Shown piece by piece: positions 53,361-60,227 of a stretch of DNA of 60,227 bases. The position numbers and the translations under genes were made by a program. Below the pieces are notes generated by a model. It did not search any database. It was given only the letters and a program-made list of their open reading frames with translations, and was not told where the DNA came from. Within the stretch, counting starts at the first letter, position 1. Each line of letters starts with the position of its first letter. Origin of the DNA: Clostridia bacterium (lineage in GTDB: Bacteria; Bacillota; Clostridia; Oscillospirales; Acutalibacteraceae); assembly GCA_017472575.1 (NCBI GenBank), contig JAFUPX010000016.1, forward strand, positions 1 to 60,227. Reading direction: 5' to 3'.

Positions 53361-55351
53361 TCCAAAACAACAAAGGGCTTTGTATCCTCTGAAGTGTTGT
53401 AATCTGAGAAAAAGTATGCATCAAGAATACTTCTTACAATAGAACCTGCTGAATAGCCCGAACTACCGTGCTCCAAAACTACCGATATTGCAATTTCAGG
53501 ATTATCAAAAGGAGCAAAAGCGATAAATACGCTATGGTCTGCGGCATTTGTAACCTGAGAGGTACCTGTTTTACCTCCGACCTTTATCGGATAATCTCCA
53601 AGGGTTGCCTGACCGGTACCGTCTACAGTAACAGAAAGCATACCTTCCTTAACCGCGGCAAGTGCCTTTTCGCTCATCTGTACCTGATTAACAATTTCAG
53701 GCTCCTTATCCTCATAAACAGTTGAAAAATCATAGGATACTACCTTATCAATAAGGGTTACATCGTAATGAGCTCCTCCGTTTGCAAGGGTTGCGGAGTA
53801 ATTTGCAAGCTGTAAGGGAGTAAATGCATTAAGCTGACCTATGGAAAACTGGAGAGTATCTCCACCCATACCGTCAGATTCAGGCTGTATTATAAGACCT
53901 GCGCTGTCGTCAACCTCAACTCCCGTGCTTGTTCCCAGACCAAACTGCTTAAAATAATCGGTAAGTGTCATTGCTCCTACCCTTCTTCCAAGCTCAAAAA
54001 AGAAATAGTTACAGCTTTTCGAAAGGGCGGTTTTTAAGTTTATAAAGCCGTGTGTTCCCATACAGCTGGGCGTATAGTCGCTGAAATAGGTGTATGTATG
54101 AACACAGCGAATTGTTTCCTCAAGATTATATTTACTGTTATCTATTGCCGCAATAGCTACTATAGGCTTTATTGTTGAACCGATAGGATAAATTCCCTTA
54201 AATGCCCTGTTTGTTAATGGCTTTGCAGGATTATTTTTAATAGCCTCGTAATTTTCTCCAAGCGTTGCAGAATCATAGGTAGGATAGTTTGCGGCACATA
54301 TAACCGAACCTGAATTAACCTCAATCGCTACCGCCGCTCCCGCAACCGCCGTACCGCCCCCAGCCTGCAAGGACTGTACCGTCTGAGCTAAGGAATCCTG
54401 AGCCTTTCGTTGAATAACCTTATCTAATGTAAGCATAACGGTTTTCCCTGCTTGAGGCTCCTTAGTAACCTCGCTTGAGATTATATTTCCGTTAGCGTCT
54501 ATACGGTAGGATATTTCACCGTCCGTTCCGCGAAGATACTCCTCCGCCCAATATTCAATACCGCTTTTCCCTACCTTATCATTATAGGAATAGCCTCTTG
54601 CCTTGTAGTTTTCACCCTTTTCAGGGTTGTCCCAGTCCTCCTCGTAGATAGGACCTACAGAACCGATGAGATTAACTGCCAAAGAAGTGTCAGTATACTC
54701 TCTAAAGGGAACAACATCCACCGAAACTCCCGAAAGCATAAAGCCTGATTCCGAGATTTTTCTCATAAGCTCGGTGGGGATGTCCTCCGCGAAGGTATAA
54801 GGATATGAAATCGAGAAATCGGAAATATCCATACCGTACCGCACAGCCATTATTTTACGCTGCTCATCTGCGGTATAATCTTCAAGCTCGTATTTTTCAA
54901 TCATTCTTACAATACAGTTTTCAGCCGTTGCATAATGTGCAAGCTCCAATGTACCGATAAGCTTGTCCGTATTCTCGCCCTCTATAAAGCTATACGGCTG
55001 TGTCTTAGTTATGGGAAGCTTGTCTATCCACTCAGTTGCGTATTCATCGAGCAGATTTACAAGTGCTAAGATAACATCGTTAAGATTATCTCCAACATAG
55101 GCTTTATTGAAAACAATATTATAGCCGTCTCTGTTGATAGCTATTTGTCTGCCGTAGCAATCGAGGATTTCTCCTCTCGGAGCCTTTAAAACAGCAGTCC
55201 TTACAGACGCGGCTCCGCCTGTATTATCAGTATATTTATCGGCATTTGCTATTTGCAGGGAATAAACCCTTGCAGTATAAAGCAGTACCGCAATAATCAG
55301 AATAACCGAGAGAACAGTTAACTGAAACTGACTCTTTTTCTTAAAAGGCAA
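53357..55351 (-). CDS. mrdA: Penicillin-binding protein 2 (class B transpeptidase)
   Basis: A 664-residue membrane-anchored transpeptidase: one N-terminal helix, a dimerisation domain (about 45-300) and the transpeptidase domain. The active serine is in YPIGSTIKPI, the second motif is SKSCN, and the third KTGT in VGGKTGTSQV. It crosslinks peptidoglycan during cell elongation with MreBCD. TTG 55351 follows GGAGGCGG. Confidence 0.93.
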   Translation of the reverse strand: MPFKKKSQFQLTVLSVILIIAVLLYTARVYSLQIANADKYTDNTGGAASVRTAVLKAPRGEILDCYGRQIAINRDGYNIVFNKAYVGDNLNDVILALVNLLDEYATEWIDKLPITKTQPYSFIEGENTDKLIGTLELAHYATAENCIVRMIEKYELEDYTADEQRKIMAVRYGMDISDFSISYPYTFAEDIPTELMRKISESGFMLSGVSVDVVPFREYTDTSLAVNLIGSVGPIYEEDWDNPEKGENYKARGYSYNDKVGKSGIEYWAEEYLRGTDGEISYRIDANGNIISSEVTKEPQAGKTVMLTLDKVIQRKAQDSLAQTVQSLQAGGGTAVAGAAVAIEVNSGSVICAANYPTYDSATLGENYEAIKNNPAKPLTNRAFKGIYPIGSTIKPIVAIAAIDNSKYNLEETIRCVHTYTYFSDYTPSCMGTHGFINLKTALSKSCNYFFFELGRRVGAMTLTDYFKQFGLGTSTGVEVDDSAGLIIQPESDGMGGDTLQFSIGQLNAFTPLQLANYSATLANGGAHYDVTLIDKVVSYDFSTVYEDKEPEIVNQVQMSEKALAAVKEGMLSVTVDGTGQATLGDYPIKVGGKTGTSQVTNAADHSVFIAFAPFDNPEIAISVVLEHGSSGYSAGSIVRSILDAYFFSDYNTSEDTKPFVVLD

Positions 55352-55366
55352 AATACCGCCTCCTTT

Positions 55367-55879
55367 TTATGAAACTATTTTTCTGTAGAATGCTCTTTCA
55401 AGAAAGAAAAACGGAATTATAAAAACCGCACTGTAAATCGCGGATGGTATCGCGTAATCTAATAAGTAAGTAAGCGAAGAAGAAATAGTGCTGTCAAAAG
55501 CATAAAATATAAGCCATTTCAAGCAAAAGTAAAATAGATTTCCCAGTATAGACAGCACAGCAACTGAACGTATATTCCGATTGAAAAGATACTTTGAAAT
55601 CAGCGAAGTAAAAAGACCGATAAAAAGTAAAACAAGAGCATTAAAGCAATACACCTCGCTTGATGCACCGTCCATAAAAATCCCAAAAAACAGCCCCGTT
55701 AAGGCAGAAGCAAGCTCATCGTTAAACATAGAAAAAGCTGTAAGCATAGGTAAAATAAGCAACGGGGTTGCATTTTTTACCGTAAGTATTCCGCCAAGAC
55801 TGTAATGGCCGATAAAAAGCAGTGCAAAAATAAGGAGATTAAACGCGAAAGCTATATATCTGTCCTTTGCTTTACGCAT
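55367..55879 (-). CDS. mreD: Rod shape-determining protein MreD
   Basis: A 170-residue polytopic membrane protein with about five or six helices. Its length, hydrophobicity and position between mreC and the PBP gene identify it; the sequence itself is weakly conserved. It bridges MreC to the elongation machinery. Its ATG overlaps the mreC stop by 1 nt. Confidence 0.88.
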   Translation of the reverse strand: MRKAKDRYIAFAFNLLIFALLFIGHYSLGGILTVKNATPLLILPMLTAFSMFNDELASALTGLFFGIFMDGASSEVYCFNALVLLFIGLFTSLISKYLFNRNIRSVAVLSILGNLFYFCLKWLIFYAFDSTISSSLTYLLDYAIPSAIYSAVFIIPFFFLERAFYRKIVS

Positions 55880-56742
55880 TATTCCTCACCCTCTTCTGTC
55901 AAAACTCCGCCCTTACCGTCAAAATCTGTTATAACCATAACACCCCGTATTTCCTCCATATCAACAAAAGGCTTTACCGAAGCAAAGATAGAAGTGTTAT
56001 ACTTATCACTGCCAATCGTTTCTATACTTCCTACAAGCAGTCCGTCCGGAAAAATTCCCTCTCCGGAGGTAACAACATAGTCTCCTACCGCTATATTACA
56101 GGAGCGCGAAAGATTATAAAATTTACATTTTCCCTCTTTGGCAAGGTCTATTTCTCCTGAAACAATACCTGAATCGTTTGTTCTGTTATCAAGAGCGCCG
56201 AGAGTTATTTCCGAGCTTAAAATCGTTGTAACCTTAGAGGTTGTAAGACCTACCTCGGTTATGTAGCCCACAAGTCCCTGTTCTGTTATAACAGGATCGT
56301 ATTCTTCAATTCCCGAAAGAGAGCCGCTGTTTATAACAAATCCTCCGTATGGGTCTGACGAATCCCTTGAAATAAGAGATGCCGCTGTAAATTTAAAATC
56401 AGGATTTTTCTCCTTTATCTCAAGGTAATTCTTGTAAAAATCGTTTTCATATATTGCCCTGTCATACTCGGCAAGCTTCTCCCGAAGCTCGGCATTTTCC
56501 TGTTCAAGCTCAGCATTTTCAAGCAGGAGGGCATTACCGTCCGAATAAGCCTTGTAAATATCAGATATTCCGTTTGAAATGCTTGTTGCAAAGGAACGGA
56601 AAGGTGCGGTTATCGTTCCGATAAGATTGGCCTGCGGAGCGATAACTCCTCCCACAGCCGCACATATTACAGAAACGGCGGCAACTATTGCTACAATTAC
56701 CAATATAATTTTAAACTGTCTGCTGCGAAAGAAAAATCGCAT
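55879..56742 (-). CDS. mreC: Rod shape-determining protein MreC
   Basis: A 287-residue protein with one N-terminal helix (about 12-33), a coiled coil (about 70-95, NALLLENAELEQENAELREK) and the extracellular double beta-barrel with AASLISRDSSDPYGGFVINSGS and SGEGIFPDGLLVG. It scaffolds PBP2 outside the membrane. It lies 31 nt after mreB. Confidence 0.94.
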   Translation of the reverse strand: MRFFFRSRQFKIILVIVAIVAAVSVICAAVGGVIAPQANLIGTITAPFRSFATSISNGISDIYKAYSDGNALLLENAELEQENAELREKLAEYDRAIYENDFYKNYLEIKEKNPDFKFTAASLISRDSSDPYGGFVINSGSLSGIEEYDPVITEQGLVGYITEVGLTTSKVTTILSSEITLGALDNRTNDSGIVSGEIDLAKEGKCKFYNLSRSCNIAVGDYVVTSGEGIFPDGLLVGSIETIGSDKYNTSIFASVKPFVDMEEIRGVMVITDFDGKGGVLTEEGEE

Positions 56743-56773
56743 TTTTAGCCTCCGAAATTATTTATAAAAATTT

Positions 56774-57793
56774 TTATCTGAAGCGTTTTCCTCTTCTGAA
56801 AACATAATTTTCAAATCCGCTGTCCGCCTCAAGTCGCTTAGCAGTACCTAAAACAACACAGTCAAGCGGATTTGCCGCAACACTTACCGGCATACCTGTT
56901 TCCTCTGCAATAAGCTCGGCAAGTCCGCGAAGCAGTGCTCCGCCGCCTGTCAGAGTAATGCCGCGGTCAATAATATCCGCCGAAAGCTCCGGAGGAGTTT
57001 TTTCGAGTGTTGTGCGTATGGTATCAATAATCTGAGAAATCGGGTCGGTCATAGCCTTACGCACCTCCTCTGAGGTGATTATTACATTTTTAGGAAGACC
57101 GTCTACAAGGTTTCTGCCCTTAATTTCAATGCTTGTCTCATTTTCATAGGGCTTTGCAGAGCCTATTTCTATCTTTATCTGCTCTGCAGTGCGTTCACCT
57201 ATCAGCAAATTATGCTTTTTCCTTACATAACCGATAATTGCCTCGTCAAGGTCGTCCCCTGCTATTCTTATAGACTGCGCGGTTACTATATCTCCGAGGG
57301 AAATAACCGCAACCTCGCTGGTTCCGCCTCCTATATCGACCACCATACTGCCTGCGGCATCCCAAACGGGAAGTCCCGCTCCAACTGCCGCCGCCATAGG
57401 CTCCTCAACCAAATCTATATCCGTTGCTCCTGCCTGCTTTGCAGCATCATAAACAGCTCGGCTTTCAACCTCTGTTACTCCTGCCGGAATACAAACAACC
57501 ATTCTTACTCTTGAAAAGAAAGAACCCTTAAGAGCCTGACGGATAAATCTTTTAAGCATTGCCGCTGTAACATCAAAGTCGGCAATAACGCCGTCCTTTA
57601 AAGGACGGACAGCCACTATTGAGCCTGGCGTTCTGCCTATCATTTCCTTTGCCTCAGTTCCTACTGCGCGAACGGCATCATTGCGCACATCGTAAGCCAC
57701 AACAGATGGCTCTCTCATTATTATTCCTTTTCCTTTAACGCAGACCAGAGTGTTAGCAGTACCAAGGTCAACGCCGATATCTCTTGTAAACAT
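56774..57793 (-). CDS. mreB: Rod shape-determining actin homologue MreB
   Basis: A 339-residue actin-fold ATPase: phosphate-1 motif [19 protein letters not shown], phosphate-2 [17 protein letters not shown], and the adenosine motif [11 protein letters not shown]. It forms membrane filaments that guide wall synthesis. GGGGAG precedes the ATG. It could be Mbl rather than MreB sensu stricto, but position ahead of mreCD favours MreB. Confidence 0.95.
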   Translation of the reverse strand: MFTRDIGVDLGTANTLVCVKGKGIIMREPSVVAYDVRNDAVRAVGTEAKEMIGRTPGSIVAVRPLKDGVIADFDVTAAMLKRFIRQALKGSFFSRVRMVVCIPAGVTEVESRAVYDAAKQAGATDIDLVEEPMAAAVGAGLPVWDAAGSMVVDIGGGTSEVAVISLGDIVTAQSIRIAGDDLDEAIIGYVRKKHNLLIGERTAEQIKIEIGSAKPYENETSIEIKGRNLVDGLPKNVIITSEEVRKAMTDPISQIIDTIRTTLEKTPPELSADIIDRGITLTGGGALLRGLAELIAEETGMPVSVAANPLDCVVLGTAKRLEADSGFENYVFRRGKRFR

Positions 57794-57817
57794 ATTTTTC
57801 TCCCCTAAAAATTTTTA

Positions 57818-58711
57818 TCAATTCTTTGGAACTATCAGCCTAATTGCGCTGTGAAGGTTCTTTATTTCTATTTTGTCCTCTCCGGGGGCATATTCACCGT
57901 CCAAAGTCCAGGAAACACCGTCCGCACCCAAAACCTCAACCTGTTTTGTGTGGAAAAACTCTATTCCCTCGCGGTTTAAATCCTGTTTTAAAAGACCGTC
58001 AATAATAGGCTGGAGCTTTAAAATATTGTCCGGCTTTCTTATAAGCACAACCTCGAAAGAGCCGTCGTTCAGCTTTACCTTGGTAGTATCAAACTTAACT
58101 ATTCCGCCAACGGACATTGAGTTTGAAACCGCACCAAACAGAAAATCGTCCTCTATTTCCCTATCATCACACTTAAACTTAAGATGAATAGCCTTGATAT
58201 TTCCAAGACTCTTGACTCCCTCAAAAAAGTATGCCGCCTGACCGAAAACATTCTTAATATCCTGCGGAGCTGAGTAAGAAGCCTCTGTAAATGCTCCAAA
58301 TGAAGCGGTATAGGAAAAATATTTTCCGTTAAAGCTGCCTATATCAAGGCTTATTTCCTCGCCGTTCAGAATGTCCTTAGCCGCCGTTGGAATAGATTTT
58401 GAAATATTAAGCCCTGAGGACCATTCGTTAAGAGTGCCGGACGGAATATAACCGAGTGTTACATTGAGCGAGGAATTCATAAGACCTGTTATAACCTCAT
58501 TAAGGGTCCCATCCCCTCCGCAGACTACGATAATATCGTAATCGTCTTCTCTCAGTGTTTCCACTTTTTTTGTTGCGTCGGTGCGCTCCTTTGTAGGATA
58601 AACAGTGACCTCATATCCGCCCGAAGAAAATATGGAAACAACCTCTAAAAGCTCGTTTTTCATTTTTGCCCGTCCCGAACAGGGGTTTACAATTAAAAGC
58701 ATTTTTTTCAT
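57818..58711 (-). CDS. Diacylglycerol/lipid kinase family protein
   Basis: A 297-residue DagK/YegS-type lipid kinase with LLIVNPCSGRAKMKNEL at the start and the nucleotide motif VVCGGDGTLNEVITGLM, followed by GYIPSGTLNEWSSGLNI. It would phosphorylate diacylglycerol or a similar lipid at the membrane. ATG 58711 (MKKMLL) follows GGAGATTAAA; the upstream in-frame start has no site. Confidence 0.9.
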   Translation of the reverse strand: MKKMLLIVNPCSGRAKMKNELLEVVSIFSSGGYEVTVYPTKERTDATKKVETLREDDYDIIVVCGGDGTLNEVITGLMNSSLNVTLGYIPSGTLNEWSSGLNISKSIPTAAKDILNGEEISLDIGSFNGKYFSYTASFGAFTEASYSAPQDIKNVFGQAAYFFEGVKSLGNIKAIHLKFKCDDREIEDDFLFGAVSNSMSVGGIVKFDTTKVKLNDGSFEVVLIRKPDNILKLQPIIDGLLKQDLNREGIEFFHTKQVEVLGADGVSWTLDGEYAPGEDKIEIKNLHSAIRLIVPKN

Positions 58712-58747
58712 TTTAATCTCCATTCTGCCGCTAAAGTTCCGGCACAA

Positions 58748-58870
58748 ACAGGTATGAAAATCTCCAATAGCGACAGCTGGAGATTAAATCGGCATGTATC
58801 GAGGTTGCTACTGTGCTGGCAAGCGATACGCCGTCCCTATATTGCGGATTAGCGTGATTTTCACGCTAAT
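58748..58870 (-). other. Structured intergenic region between tsaD and the lipid-kinase gene
   Basis: No gene is present. Read on the minus strand it folds into three units: a perfect 10-bp hairpin right at the tsaD stop (58848-58857 with 58861-58870, 3-nt loop, no T-run); a nested stem around GGCGTATCG and CGATACATGCC enclosing TTGC/GCAA; and AATCTCCA/TGGAGATT followed by TTTTC. It could be a terminator plus leader or an unknown RNA element; I do not recognise a known class. Confidence 0.45.
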
Positions 58871-59877
58871 CACCTGTAATTAATCGGAAGAGTTGCCGTT
58901 GCGTTCAAATCCGTTCCGCCAATATTTCCGCTCTCAAACTCATAAAAAGCCTGAACCCCTACCATTGCCGCATTATCTCCGCAGTATTTAAGTGCGGGAT
59001 AACAAAGCTTAAAGCCTCTTTGCAAGCATTCCTTTTCCATGCGGCTTCTGAGCTCGCTGTTAGCCGAAACACCGCCTGCAATTGCAATTTTTTTATATCC
59101 CTTTTCCTCTGCCGCACGCATAGTCTTTTCAATCAGCATATCGCATACTCTCTGTCTGAGAGTTGCCGCAACAACCGGAATATCAATACTCTCTCCCTTT
59201 TGCTCTTTATTATGCAAAAGATTTATTACAGCGGTTTTAAGACCGGAAAAGCTGAAATCATACTCCCCTGTACTCGTATGCGGATAGGGCAGCGGATAGG
59301 CTTTGGTATCAGCGGCAGTTGCTATTTTATCAAGGGTTACTCCGCCGGGGTATTCAAGACCCATAGCCCTTGCCGCTTTATCAAAGCATTCTCCTGCGGC
59401 ATCGTCCTTAGTTGAGCCTAAAATCTTAAATGAAGTATAGTCTGTAACCTCGGCTAGAACCGTATTACCGCCTGAAACAAGCAGACAAAGAAAAGGAGGT
59501 TCCAAATCTTCATTATCAATATAATTTGCCGCAATATGAGAGCGCAGATGATGCACCGGAATAAGCGGAACACCGAGAGAGAGAGCCAATCCCTTTGCAA
59601 AGTTTACTCCTACAAGCAGTGCGCCTATAAGCCCGGGAGCAAAGGTGACGGCTACCGCATCAATGTCGGCATAAGTTATTCCTGCAACCCTTAGTGCTTC
59701 GGTACAAACGGCTGAGATAGCCTCGGTATGTCTTCTGGAGGCAATTTCCGGAACAACACCGCCGTAAATCCTATGCTCCGCAATCTGAGTTGCAACTATA
59801 TTCGATAAAACCTTTCTTCTGTCAGTTACCGCAACGGCGGTTTCGTCACAGGAGCTTTCAATACTTAAAATTATCAT
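58870..59877 (-). CDS. tsaD: tRNA N6-threonylcarbamoyltransferase TsaD
   Basis: A 335-residue ASKHA-fold enzyme that transfers threonylcarbamoyl to A37 of ANN-decoding tRNAs with TsaB and TsaE. Motifs are ILSIESSCDETAVAV, SRRHTEAI, the metal site VHHLRSHIAANYID, LVSGGNTVL and the late GVSANSELR. It lies 2 nt after rimI, in the usual tsaB-rimI-tsaD order. Confidence 0.97.
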   Translation of the reverse strand: MIILSIESSCDETAVAVTDRRKVLSNIVATQIAEHRIYGGVVPEIASRRHTEAISAVCTEALRVAGITYADIDAVAVTFAPGLIGALLVGVNFAKGLALSLGVPLIPVHHLRSHIAANYIDNEDLEPPFLCLLVSGGNTVLAEVTDYTSFKILGSTKDDAAGECFDKAARAMGLEYPGGVTLDKIATAADTKAYPLPYPHTSTGEYDFSFSGLKTAVINLLHNKEQKGESIDIPVVAATLRQRVCDMLIEKTMRAAEEKGYKKIAIAGGVSANSELRSRMEKECLQRGFKLCYPALKYCGDNAAMVGVQAFYEFESGNIGGTDLNATATLPINYR

Positions 59878-59879
59878 TC

Positions 59880-60227
59880 TTAAAATCTCACAGTCATTAT
59901 CAATGCGTTTTCCTTTGGATTTGTATAAAAATTCTTTCTTTCACCCTCCGGCTTAAAGCCCTCGTTTTCATAAAGAGCTATTGCCGCAGAATTAGATTTT
60001 CTTACCTCAAGTGATAAAAAGGCAAGTCCGTTCTTCTTAGAATAGCTTATTGCTTTTCTTACAAGAGCGGTTGCAACGCCCATTCTTCTGTACTTCGGAA
60101 AAACCGCAACATTTGTTATATATCCTTCATCTAAAACTACATTAAAGCCTATATACCCCATAATATGGTCGGCATTTTCAGCAACAAAAAATTTTGTGCC
60201 TCTTTTAAAGGACTCAAGCAGTGCATC
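59880..60227 (-). CDS. rimI: Ribosomal protein S18-alanine N-acetyltransferase (5' part beyond the window)
   Basis: A GNAT domain open to the window edge; 115 residues are visible, including the 22 codons before the internal Met at 60161 (DALLESFKRGTKFFVAEN and on). The acetyl-CoA loop is FPKYRRMGVATALVRKAI and the end is ALYENEGFKPEGERKNFY. RimI acetylates the N-terminus of S18. The tsaD neighbour supports the call. Confidence 0.9.
   Translation of the reverse strand, partial: DALLESFKRGTKFFVAENADHIMGYIGFNVVLDEGYITNVAVFPKYRRMGVATALVRKAISYSKKNGLAFLSLEVRKSNSAAIALYENEGFKPEGERKNFYTNPKENALIMTVRF

Noticed and set aside
55867-56160. Open frames antisense to mreC
   Set aside because: They fall inside an intact mreC with conserved motifs and lack start signals.

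Overview
The window is a gene-dense chromosomal segment of an endospore-forming, strictly fermentative member of the Clostridia, most like the Oscillospirales/Ruminococcaceae gut lineages. The evidence is moderate G+C, a spoVAD end, pyruvate formate-lyase with its activase, short HisG plus HisZ, the mreBCD-PBP2 cluster, GPH and ABC sugar uptake, frequent TTG/GTG starts with strong Shine-Dalgarno sites, and near-consensus sigma-A promoters with 17-bp spacers. No phage, insertion sequence, CRISPR array or rRNA is visible. The assignment is inferred from gene content only.

Layout. 1-3400 (+): end of spoVAD, then an mgtE-UPF0371 operon behind a consensus promoter. 3404-4300 (-): an A+T-rich two-gene islet that looks like an orphan toxin/immunity pair, with an operator-like dyad in its promoter. 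4402-7128 (-): secA, which carries an in-frame TAA at codon 56. 7194-10924: apbE (-) divergent from NusG-II protein, Gx transporter and asnB (+). 10967-13115: an SPFH protein plus a 51-residue ribbon-helix-helix protein (-), back to back with an SDR oxidoreductase (+). 13160-16287: ZTP riboswitch, pflB, pflA. 16326-24616 (-): a complete histidine operon headed by the TrpR-like regulator YerC (HisR) with a perfect operator in its promoter. 24785-29036 (+): Na/Pi symporter, ABC exporter, tcdA. 29205-33691 (-): alpha-glucan ABC importer and malQ. 33835-34022: tRNA-Thr and tRNA-Tyr. 34304-45075 (-): a ten-gene operon from murD through two M42 peptidases, a GNAT-like protein, a PLP lyase, an unknown, a hydrolase, a membrane-embedded MurF-like ligase, ddl and a CDF transporter. 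45242-48924 (+): GPH symporter and GH2 glycosidase. 48996-60227 (-): aspS, hisS, mgsA, minD, then PBP2, mreD, mreC, mreB, dagK, tsaD and a cut rimI.

How the parts work together. The core is cell-envelope growth (MreBCD, PBP2, MurD, MurF, Ddl), translation (two aminoacyl-tRNA synthetases, TsaD, RimI, TcdA, two tRNAs), histidine and asparagine synthesis, and sugar fermentation to formate. The most interesting items are the nonsense codon in secA, the SPFH/RHH operon with tandem TGATATCA palindromes over its -10 box, the toxin/immunity-like islet, the membrane-fused MurF, and two promoters placed to give leaderless mRNAs. All functional calls come from reading motifs and gene order; no database search was possible.
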